Assembly (NCBI GenBank): GCA_964442515.1
Contig: CAYUAC010000043.1
Location: 1 to 15,942, forward strand
DNA: 15,942 nt
Direction of reading: 5' to 3'
From: TCS-49 sp964442515
Lineage (GTDB): Bacteria > Campylobacterota > Campylobacteria > Campylobacterales > Sulfurovaceae
Below the pieces are notes generated by a model. It saw only the letters and a list, made by a program, of their open reading frames with translations. It did not search any database and was not told the origin of the DNA. The translations under genes were made by a program, and so were the position numbers. The stretch's first letter is position 1. Each line of letters opens with the position of its first letter. This document shows, piece by piece, positions 1 through 6,921 of the stretch.

Positions 1-9
1 TAACCAAAA

Positions 10-378
10 TTACTCTACCGTTACTGATTTTGCCAGATTTCTGGGCTGATCGACATTGCATCCCCGAAGCAATGCGATATGGTAAGCAATGAGTTGCAGC
101 GGGATTACCGAAAGAAGCGACATCAACTTCTCATCAATAGCCGGTATCTCAAGAGTATGATCCGCCATTTTCGAAATGGTGCTGTCCCCTTCAGTAATGA
201 TGGCAATAACAATCCCATTACGTGCCTTGACTTCCTGGATATTGCTGACGATTTTTTCGTAAGATTTATCATAAATGTGGGTGTTTAAAGTTGCCGTTCT
301 TTCTACTTTTGTCGGGATATCTCTACACCCGACAAAAAGCAGTGTTATCATCAAGGATACTAAAATGTTTTTTTTCAT
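10..378 (-). CDS. Chimeric ORF: lipoprotein-like signal peptide fused to C-terminal fragment of GlmS
   Basis: The last ~90 residues match the C-terminal end of glutamine-fructose-6-phosphate aminotransferase (GlmS): YDKSYEKIVSNIQEVKAR, PLQLIAYHIALLRG and the terminal DVDQPRNLAKSVTVE-type tail, here NVDQPRNLAKSVTVE. GlmS is about 600 residues; this ORF is 122, so the glutaminase domain, the first SIS domain and most of the second are absent, including the usual Glu/His catalytic positions of the isomerase site. In place of the missing part lies a short unrelated N-terminus: two Lys, a hydrophobic stretch, then LLFVGC, which resembles a lipobox with Cys at residue 18. The join is near nt 285-295 and is in frame. 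The ATG at 378 is preferred over a TTG at 396, which falls inside the upstream terminator; neither has a clear ribosome site. It lies 42 nt downstream of the autotransporter stop. It is most likely a gene remnant without enzyme activity; whether it is expressed is unknown. The GlmS identity is firm; the lipoprotein reading is tentative. Confidence 0.75.
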   Translation of the reverse strand: MKKNILVSLMITLLFVGCRDIPTKVERTATLNTHIYDKSYEKIVSNIQEVKARNGIVIAIITEGDSTISKMADHTLEIPAIDEKLMSLLSVIPLQLIAYHIALLRGCNVDQPRNLAKSVTVE

Positions 379-388
379 AGCTACATTA

Positions 389-420
389 TAAAACAAAAAG
401 CTTTAAAGCTTTTTGTTTTA
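389..420 (-). terminator. Perfect palindromic intrinsic terminator after the autotransporter gene
   Basis: A perfect inverted repeat with 16-nt arms (389-404 and 405-420) and no spacer starts at the base next to the autotransporter stop codon. Read on the minus strand, the distal arm is T-rich (CTTTTTGTTTTATAAT), which supplies the U tract. The arms carry only three G:C pairs each, so folding is weaker than in a typical terminator, but position and symmetry fit. The same sequence could act in both directions. Confidence 0.7.
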
Positions 421-2949
421 CTAAAATTTAACCACGTACTTGGCAGAAACGGTGTTGTTTGTATAATCACTGCCCTCACCCGAGTATTCATACGTAAAGT
501 TGATATTGCTGTTTTTGGTCACCTCCTGTTCATACCCCACTCCGATTGCATACGACACTCTTCCGTTATCGATCGATTCGGCATCGGCTAACCGCAGTCC
601 GCCTTGCGTTGTTGAAGCTACTTTGTCGTTTTTATCTTGCAGGTCATACCCGACATCCAGTGTCGTTAAAAACCTTGAACTCTCATCTGTTTTATAATTT
701 GACACCAGTCCGATATTTAGCAGTGTCTCGCTTGTACTGAATCTGTCAACATCCAAATTGGCAACTCCCGCTTTGCTTTCGCTGTATGAGGGTGCGCTAA
801 AGTGAATATATGCCAAACCGAGTGTAGGTTGCAACAGCCAGTTATTATTTATTTGATAATCTCTTATAAGTTTTGCATCAACGCTGGCAACATTACTGGT
901 ATAATCTGCTGTCGCATCTCCCGTAAGCGTCTGTCTGCTGGTATCAGTCATCTGCCAAGAGTATCCTAATTGATACAAAAACTTTGTTTTGTTATCAATG
1001 ACGGGCATACTTCCATATCCTAAAACAGAAAACGCGTCTATATCAGAACTTTGATCTACGCCGTTTACGTCAACGTCTGCATTTGTATAAAACAATCCTA
1101 CACCAAATTGCTGGTTATCTTTATTTGTTCCATCAGCACCTATACCAAATCCGTATGAACTTACATCATAGCCCGACAAACCGTCTTTATCTTTTTGTTT
1201 ACCCCATGTACCAAAAGGCTTAAACCAGATATTTTTTTCGTTAAAAACTTCTTCACCCGAGTTTAAGCCGCTTACTCCGAATGTTTTTTGTCTTTGTCTT
1301 ACGATCTTGGCAATTGATTGGGCGGTTTGTTTAGCTGCACCAACGCCCGCACCGGCTAGCTTTACCTCTAATGCATCCACCGCTTTTGCGACACACGAAT
1401 CCGTTGGGCATGTATTTAACTTGGCAACAAATTCATCCATACCCGAATCAGTTGCTTTAAAATCCTCAAGCCGTTGTGCATTTGTATTAGCCGTAGGGTT
1501 TCCGCCGCCCGATACGGTTGAATCATGTATCGTCGAACCCGCTACGGTCATCAAATCTATCGTTGAGTTGTCATCTACGGAATCTGCGTCTTCGATGAGT
1601 TCAAAATTCAAAAGTGCTGAATTATCCGTTACGTTTAGAGTTCCGTTTACGGTTAAGCTATTGCTGGCTTCTACCACGTTATCTAATCTCTCGCCCGCTA
1701 ACGCACCTGCATTGGTTGAACTGCTTAGTACATTTACGTCAATCGTACTTTCATCTTCAAACACCGCATCAGTTACTACTAGTTGCGAATAGGTGGTTCC
1801 ACCTATCGTTCCATCGGTGTTTAAACCTATCTGTAACGTGCCGCTGTTGGTAAAATCTTTGATACGTGCATAGTTGCCCTCATCGCCGTTAGCATCGTGG
1901 GGCAAAGCTATCAATCCGGCATTATTGAGTGCAGCATTGACCATTATGTTACCGCGAAGCGATGCATCGGCGTTATTGATAACGGTTCCCGTACCGTTAT
2001 GCGAATATGTCTCATCAATTGACAATGAATACCCGTCTTTACTCAAGCTTCCATCTATTGTTGCCGCTATGTTGCCGCTGTTGGTGATGTTTCCATCCAT
2101 CGCAGTTCCTGCCATACTATTACCGCTGCCGTAGACGTAGATGCCGTATGCATCACCGTTAGTAGAAGCTACATTGATGTTGCCGCTATTGGTGATCTCT
2201 CCATCCATCCCGTCATATATAGAGATACCGTACGCATCATCGTTTGTAGAGGTGACATCGATATCTCCGCCGTTTACGATTTCACCGTCTAAACTTCCTA
2301 AAATATTAATACCGTACGTGTCGTTAGCACTTGATGAAGCGGTTATAGTGCCTGTATTTATTATTATCCCGGAATTTGCAGCCGATGCACTGCCGACGTA
2401 GATACCGTTTTTGCCCGCATCTATTGTGCCGCCGTTTAAGATATCGTTTTCATTGCTTACTTGTAACCATATACCGCTACCGTCTGCATCTATGCTTCCG
2501 TAGTTTGTGATAGTACCCGTAGCGGTATTGTTTTTTGCAACAATAGCACTTTGTGTACTTTTCAGCTTACCTGAGCTTTCATTGGTTATGCTTCCGTTGT
2601 TATCATAATGGATTCCGCCGTCATCGGTAAGGTAAATTGCCCGAGTACCGTTAATATCTCCGCTGTTGCTGATAGTTCCCGTAAAATCATCTACTGCTTG
2701 CACCGCAGGACCTCCCGCACCTTCGATGCTACCGCTTTCAGTAATGTTTAAATCATCACTTGCTCCAACCGTATCACCTGCTCCTCCTATTGATAATGGG
2801 CCTAGTATGGGTGTATTGACTTCATGCGTTGCCGCTTTTGCAACATCTACACAGACGCCTACCAAGAGGGCACAAACAACTAAAGAGATATTTCCGCCTT
2901 TTAATATCCTGAATCGTGATTTAGGATTTATATTATGTTTTTCTTTCAT
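421..2949 (-). CDS. Type Va autotransporter (adhesin-like repetitive passenger with C-terminal beta-barrel)
   Basis: This 842-residue protein is predicted to be secreted through the inner membrane and to insert its C-terminal barrel in the outer membrane, displaying or releasing the passenger. Residues 1-39 form a long signal peptide (basic N-region, hydrophobic LVVCALLVGV, likely cleavage after AKA). Residues ~40-480 are low-complexity, rich in Asn/Gly/Ser/Asp/Thr, with recurring NSG(D/N)I turns typical of a right-handed beta-helix passenger. Residues ~490-570 are a mainly helical linker with a CPTDSC pair (C514, C519). Residues ~575-842 begin WFKPFGTWG and consist of alternating amphipathic strands ending KYVVKF, with the terminal Phe expected of an outer-membrane barrel. 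The ATG at 2949 is chosen because GGAGGA sits 5-6 nt upstream; the upstream in-frame extension begins at a TTG inside the promoter region. The gene stands alone with its own terminator. The passenger ligand cannot be inferred; no protease triad was recognised. Confidence 0.88.
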   Translation of the reverse strand: MKEKHNINPKSRFRILKGGNISLVVCALLVGVCVDVAKAATHEVNTPILGPLSIGGAGDTVGASDDLNITESGSIEGAGGPAVQAVDDFTGTISNSGDINGTRAIYLTDDGGIHYDNNGSITNESSGKLKSTQSAIVAKNNTATGTITNYGSIDADGSGIWLQVSNENDILNGGTIDAGKNGIYVGSASAANSGIIINTGTITASSSANDTYGINILGSLDGEIVNGGDIDVTSTNDDAYGISIYDGMDGEITNSGNINVASTNGDAYGIYVYGSGNSMAGTAMDGNITNSGNIAATIDGSLSKDGYSLSIDETYSHNGTGTVINNADASLRGNIMVNAALNNAGLIALPHDANGDEGNYARIKDFTNSGTLQIGLNTDGTIGGTTYSQLVVTDAVFEDESTIDVNVLSSSTNAGALAGERLDNVVEASNSLTVNGTLNVTDNSALLNFELIEDADSVDDNSTIDLMTVAGSTIHDSTVSGGGNPTANTNAQRLEDFKATDSGMDEFVAKLNTCPTDSCVAKAVDALEVKLAGAGVGAAKQTAQSIAKIVRQRQKTFGVSGLNSGEEVFNEKNIWFKPFGTWGKQKDKDGLSGYDVSSYGFGIGADGTNKDNQQFGVGLFYTNADVDVNGVDQSSDIDAFSVLGYGSMPVIDNKTKFLYQLGYSWQMTDTSRQTLTGDATADYTSNVASVDAKLIRDYQINNNWLLQPTLGLAYIHFSAPSYSESKAGVANLDVDRFSTSETLLNIGLVSNYKTDESSRFLTTLDVGYDLQDKNDKVASTTQGGLRLADAESIDNGRVSYAIGVGYEQEVTKNSNINFTYEYSGEGSDYTNNTVSAKYVVKF
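2041..2316 (-). repeat. Tandem 28-residue (84-nt) passenger repeats in the autotransporter
   Basis: Two adjacent 84-nt units (2233-2316 and 2149-2232) each start with TACGGTAT and encode YGI...DGEI(V/T)N(G/S)G(D/N)I(D/N)V(T/A)STN(D/G)DA. A third unit starts at 2148 with the same YGI and is lengthened by an insert (about GNSMAGTA) before DGNITNSGNI. Synonymous positions differ between units, so the repeat is old rather than freshly duplicated. The more distant NSG(D/N)I turns continue upstream in the passenger. Confidence 0.75.
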
Positions 2950-2979
2950 ATTCTTCCTCCAATTGCCTCGATTTTTCAA

Positions 2980-2992
2980 AGTATAAAAAAAA
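2980..2992 (-). promoter_or_regulatory. Putative autotransporter promoter: -10 TATACT behind an A8/T8 tract
   Basis: On the minus strand, TATACT (2985-2980) lies directly after a run of eight T, with a start site expected around 2973. That leaves a leader of roughly 25 nt containing GGAGGA before ATG 2949. No good -35 hexamer is present at 16-18 nt. A T-rich upstream region in place of a -35 box is known for housekeeping promoters of Campylobacter and Helicobacter. The assignment is by position only. Confidence 0.35.
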
Positions 2993-3128
2993 CAAGTGAG
3001 CAACTAGTGAGGTTTTCTTTTTTTTAAATGATTACAATTACGGTGAAAAGAAGCGAAGAAGTAAAAAATGCCGGGAAATAAAAAAGTACAACGGTAGTAT
3101 TCACACCTTTCTGGCCTGCCCCCTCATT

Positions 3129-5633
3129 TTATTCCCCAAACAATACGTTTTCTTTTTGATGGATCATTTTTGCCGTAAAAACGCTTACGATCGTAAGCGT
3201 TAAGAGAGGAATGAAGAAAAAATAAAGCAGCAAAATATCGGGTCTGAAATCCCAGTAGGATTCAAAAAGTATGATGCTTATAATATAAGAACCCACACTG
3301 CCTAAGATGATGCCCAAACTGCTTGCGGCAAAGGAGAGAAAGCCAAACTCAAATAAAAAAGAGTTTCGGATGGTTTTGTTATCTACTCCGATCATTTTTA
3401 ATCGCAAAATATTGTTTTTTTGCAAATTCATCTGATACTGAATAATAATAAAACTCATAATAAGTCCGATAACGATAGAGTAAATACTCATCGAATCGGT
3501 AATACCAGTGACATTGTCAACAAGTTTTGCAAACGTTTCAAAGAGGTTTTTCACATCGATAACGGTTAATGTCGGGAAGCGTTCAGACAGATTCAGCAGC
3601 ATTTCAGAAGCGTCATAATCCCCCGCAGATATGGTCGCCAGCATCGTTTTGGGAGCATCGTTTATAGCCCCCTCCTGCAGAATGAAAAAGAAATTTGGCA
3701 CAAACTCCGTCCACTGCACGCTTCTTATATTTACCACCACCCCTGTGATCTCAAGTCCCAAAACGTCAAAAACCAGCCGGTCGCCTACATCCAGCCCTCT
3801 TCTGTCTGCGTACCTTTCCTCCACGCTCACTTCTACGGGTTCTGAAAAATCTTCTGATTCATAACTGCCGCTAAACTCGCGCCCCTTTATACGTTCTTCA
3901 CTTTCTTTGAGTTTATCTCTGTAGGAAAGATTTATCGCTGTGTTTTTCAACTCCCTATCCTGCCCGTTGCGCTCTTTTGCTGTCATCTTTTGGGAGTGTT
4001 TTGTAAAATCAACACCGTTTACCTGCACGATGCGCGCCCGAATCATGGGCGAAACGTTTTCTAAACGCCCTCCTTCACTCTTGACCAGCGCTTTTATATC
4101 CTCAATCTGCTGCTCTTGAGCGTCAATAACAAAAAAACGCGGTTTTTCCTCTACACTGTGTGTCAGGGCATTGGAAAGCGAGGAACCCGTTTGGGGGATG
4201 AGACTGAAAAACGCCGTGCATAAAAAGATTGCCGTAAAAAGCGTCAGGGACGTGTTTTTCTGCCTAACGATATTTTTAAGCGCAAGCGACAAAGGCAGAC
4301 TGCGCAAATGCCCGGAAAAATCAACTTTTTTCAAAACAAAAGCACCCGCGGCAAAAAGCAAAACTATAACTGCCAGCATTGCCAGGGCAAAAAGAAGGCC
4401 TACGTTTTTCGCAGGCGTTACAAAGTGCGCAATCACAAGCAGCAGTAAAACAAAAGGGAAAAACCCAAACAGTGTTTTAAGAAAAGATTGTTTTTGTCTT
4501 TGCAGCATCGGCAAAATCAGGGGAAGTCCGATACTCACACTCAGCAGCAACAGCAGCAGCGAAGAGTACAGAAAAAAACGATAATCCATTGACAGATCAA
4601 AATCAAAATCCACAAGTTTTTCTACGATAGGCGTGACAAACTGTGCCGTGACCCCCATCAGGGAAAAGACGATGACTGTTGCAACCGTGATAAGCACAAA
4701 CAGATGCAGGATATACGTCATGGCCAGGCTTTTTTTGCTTAAGCCCAGATCGTTTAAAACCGTGATATCTTTTTGATGTTTTCGCAAAAACCCCGTATAA
4801 AGATAGATAAGGCCCACCAAACCCAGAAAAAACGAGATCAGCGAAACCAAAGAGAGAAAGTTCGTCACAAACGTCAACACCCGCAGCAAGCGGTCTCTGC
4901 CGTCATTGGGTGAGAGTACTCTTAAGTTCTGATCAAGACTTTTTTCGATCCTGTTTTCGATCTCTTCCAACCGATCGTTGTCAAAATCCTGTTTAAAGGA
5001 GAAGTTGAGTTTATGCCTGGCCGTTGAGCCAAACTGTAAAAGTTCCGTTTCTTCCAGTCCCTGAGGGCTTATGTAGATTTTTGGCATAAAGCCGCTGAAA
5101 TTGACCGTTTTTAAACTGTCCTTTTCAATAACCTTGGTTATAACAAACCGCTCTTTTCCGATCTTGACCTCACCGCCTGCCTGCAGACCAAGCAGATTCA
5201 AAACTTCCTGATAAGCCCAAACCTCGTTTGCTTCAGGCATCGGTGCATCGTTTGGATAAACAGTATTGTCTTGAAACACCAGTCCGCCGTAGTAAGGATA
5301 CCCTTCATTGATTTTTACTACCTCCATCAGCCTGCTTCTTTCTTCAGAAGCCACCATACTCACGGTAGAAACCCCGCGGGTGTAATCTTTTATCTCAGGC
5401 AGCATGGTTTTGATCTTTTCTTCTTGATCGGAAGTGATGGCAAACCTGGAAGAGACGACAAGATCAGCCCCTAGCAGCACCTTTGCCTGGCTGTCAAGTG
5501 AACTGTCTATACTCGCTTTAAAAAACTGCAGATATGAAAGCGATGCGATAGCCAGACAGAAGTTGAATATAAAAATAACACTAAAAGATTTTGAACGGGC
5601 CAGTGCTTTTGCAACAAGTTCTGCTATCAACAT
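3129..5633 (-). CDS. ybbP: YbbP-like ABC transporter permease (FtsX/MacB superfamily, 834 aa)
   Basis: This is the inner-membrane permease of a LolCDE/MacB-type mechanotransmission ABC transporter. About ten membrane segments are visible: one near residues 17-38, then a large periplasmic domain opening with LLGADLVVSSR (MacB periplasmic core type), three segments around 255-375, two around 390-440, one around 463-485, a second periplasmic domain (~490-710), and three C-terminal segments ending near residue 825. This duplicated FtsX layout and the length match E. coli YbbP (804 aa) rather than the four-segment LolC/LolE. The ATG overlaps the stop of the ATPase gene (TAATG), so the two are translationally coupled. 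Together with the adjacent ATPase and SGNH esterase it reproduces the tesA/ybbA/ybbP association known from enterobacteria. The substrate is unknown; an envelope lipid or lipoprotein-like molecule is a reasonable guess. The protein is full length and no terminator was seen in the 125-180 nt downstream. Confidence 0.87.
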   Translation of the reverse strand: MLIAELVAKALARSKSFSVIFIFNFCLAIASLSYLQFFKASIDSSLDSQAKVLLGADLVVSSRFAITSDQEEKIKTMLPEIKDYTRGVSTVSMVASEERSRLMEVVKINEGYPYYGGLVFQDNTVYPNDAPMPEANEVWAYQEVLNLLGLQAGGEVKIGKERFVITKVIEKDSLKTVNFSGFMPKIYISPQGLEETELLQFGSTARHKLNFSFKQDFDNDRLEEIENRIEKSLDQNLRVLSPNDGRDRLLRVLTFVTNFLSLVSLISFFLGLVGLIYLYTGFLRKHQKDITVLNDLGLSKKSLAMTYILHLFVLITVATVIVFSLMGVTAQFVTPIVEKLVDFDFDLSMDYRFFLYSSLLLLLLSVSIGLPLILPMLQRQKQSFLKTLFGFFPFVLLLLVIAHFVTPAKNVGLLFALAMLAVIVLLFAAGAFVLKKVDFSGHLRSLPLSLALKNIVRQKNTSLTLFTAIFLCTAFFSLIPQTGSSLSNALTHSVEEKPRFFVIDAQEQQIEDIKALVKSEGGRLENVSPMIRARIVQVNGVDFTKHSQKMTAKERNGQDRELKNTAINLSYRDKLKESEERIKGREFSGSYESEDFSEPVEVSVEERYADRRGLDVGDRLVFDVLGLEITGVVVNIRSVQWTEFVPNFFFILQEGAINDAPKTMLATISAGDYDASEMLLNLSERFPTLTVIDVKNLFETFAKLVDNVTGITDSMSIYSIVIGLIMSFIIIQYQMNLQKNNILRLKMIGVDNKTIRNSFLFEFGFLSFAASSLGIILGSVGSYIISIILFESYWDFRPDILLLYFFFIPLLTLTIVSVFTAKMIHQKENVLFGE

Positions 5634-6289
5634 TATTGCAAATTTCCCAAGACCAGTTCATACACTTTTTCACAACGCTTTGCCACCTCTTTGGAATGGG
5701 TCACGAGCACCAAAGTCGTATTGTTTTCTTGGATCAGTTCAAAGAGCGTATCCATGACCGCATTACCCGTTTCTTCATCCAGGTTGCCGCTTGGTTCGTC
5801 GGCTAAAATAATCTTTGGATTGTGAATCAGCGCTCTGGCTATGGCAACACGCTGTTTTTCCCCGCCGCTGAGCTGTGAGGGAAGGTGGTCTAACCTGTGC
5901 AAAAGCCCGACACTTTCTAAAAGCTTGGTTGCTTTGGCTTTGGGCCGGGATATATTGCAAACTTTGGCAGGAAGCATTACGTTTTCCAAAGCGTTAAGAT
6001 AAGAAACCAAATGAAAGTTTTGAAAGATAAAGCCTATATTGCGGGCTCTGAAATCATTGAGTTGACTTTCTTGCAGGTTACTGTAAGAAACCGAATTTAA
6101 AGAGATATCGCCCGAATCGGGCTTAATAATTCCTGAGATAAGTGACAGCAGGGTTGATTTGCCGCTGCCCGATTTACCCATAATGGCTACTTTTTGCCCC
6201 TTTTGTAAATGAAAGTTTAAATTTTCAAATATCTCAATCTCTTGAGAACCCTGGTTGTAGGTTTTTTTCAATGATTTCAATTCCAGCAT
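5633..6289 (-). CDS. ybbA: YbbA/LolD-like ABC transporter ATP-binding protein
   Basis: A complete 218-residue ATPase that should pair with the downstream permease at the inner membrane. Visible motifs: Walker A GKSGSGKST (38-46), Q-loop FQNF (Q90), signature LSGGEKQ (140-146), Walker B IILADEP (160-166) followed by SGNLD, and the switch histidine in VTHS (H198). The SGNLD sequence after Walker B and the short length are typical of the LolD/MacB/FtsE/YbbA group. The ATG at 6289 overlaps the esterase stop codon (TAATG) and the gene's own stop overlaps the permease ATG in the same way, so the three products are expected in fixed proportion. The gene could equally be called lolD-like on sequence alone; the YbbA name rests on the flanking tesA-like gene and the large permease. 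Confidence 0.9.
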   Translation of the reverse strand: MLELKSLKKTYNQGSQEIEIFENLNFHLQKGQKVAIMGKSGSGKSTLLSLISGIIKPDSGDISLNSVSYSNLQESQLNDFRARNIGFIFQNFHLVSYLNALENVMLPAKVCNISRPKAKATKLLESVGLLHRLDHLPSQLSGGEKQRVAIARALIHNPKIILADEPSGNLDEETGNAVMDTLFELIQENNTTLVLVTHSKEVAKRCEKVYELVLGNLQ

Positions 6290-6891
6290 TACAACTCATC
6301 CTTTATAAATTCAAAAACTTTTTCTGCAATAACTGCATGCCCTTTGGCATTTGGATGAATACCGTCTTTTTGATTAAACTCTTTTTTTCCCGCAATATCT
6401 TGTAATAAAAAAGGCATACTTTTCAAGCTGTATTTTTCCTGGATATTCGTATACATATTTTTAAACCGCTGCGTATATTCAGGGCCGTAGTTTGGCGGGA
6501 TGAGCATTCCCGCCAGCAATACTTTTGCGCCTGATCTCTGTGCCTGTCTGATAATCTTTTCTAAATTTTTCTGACTTTTATCAAGGTCCAGGCCCCGCAA
6601 ACCGTCATTTGCCCCAAGGGCTACAAAAACCAAGGACGGCTGCTTTTTCATATACCATTGAAGCCTGGCAAGCCCGTCACTGGTAGTAGAGCCGCTGACG
6701 CCGCCGTTGATGACCGTAATCTTTTTATCAAGTTTGCTTTCGATCAAATCTCCGACAAGACGGGGATAGGCTTGCTCTTTACTCACACCAAGCCCCTCGG
6801 TCAAAGAATCCCCCAAGAATAAGACCGTCTGCCCTTTGGCATTGACAATCTGTACAGCAATGACAAACAATAAAAATATAACTTTTTTCAT
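6289..6891 (-). CDS. tesA: TesA-like periplasmic SGNH hydrolase (arylesterase / thioesterase I / lysophospholipase)
   Basis: A 200-residue GDSL/SGNH-family esterase predicted to act in the periplasm on acyl esters or thioesters. The first 18 residues are a signal peptide (MKK, hydrophobic core, likely cut after VNA). Block I GDSLT carries the nucleophile Ser29, block II has Gly64 (INGGVSGST), block III is GAND (Asn95), and block V is DGIHPN with Asp176/His179. The order and spacing match E. coli TesA and arylesterases. The ATG at 6891 is chosen because AAGGTG lies about 7 nt upstream; a GTG at 6900 would overlap that ribosome site. It begins 30 nt after the alcohol dehydrogenase stop and its own stop overlaps the ATPase start, so it is probably the second gene of a yqhD-tesA-ybbA-ybbP transcript. 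Confidence 0.9.
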   Translation of the reverse strand: MKKVIFLLFVIAVQIVNAKGQTVLFLGDSLTEGLGVSKEQAYPRLVGDLIESKLDKKITVINGGVSGSTTSDGLARLQWYMKKQPSLVFVALGANDGLRGLDLDKSQKNLEKIIRQAQRSGAKVLLAGMLIPPNYGPEYTQRFKNMYTNIQEKYSLKSMPFLLQDIAGKKEFNQKDGIHPNAKGHAVIAEKVFEFIKDEL

Positions 6892-6921
6892 GAACCGCAC
6901 CTTACAGGCTTGCCGAGGTTG

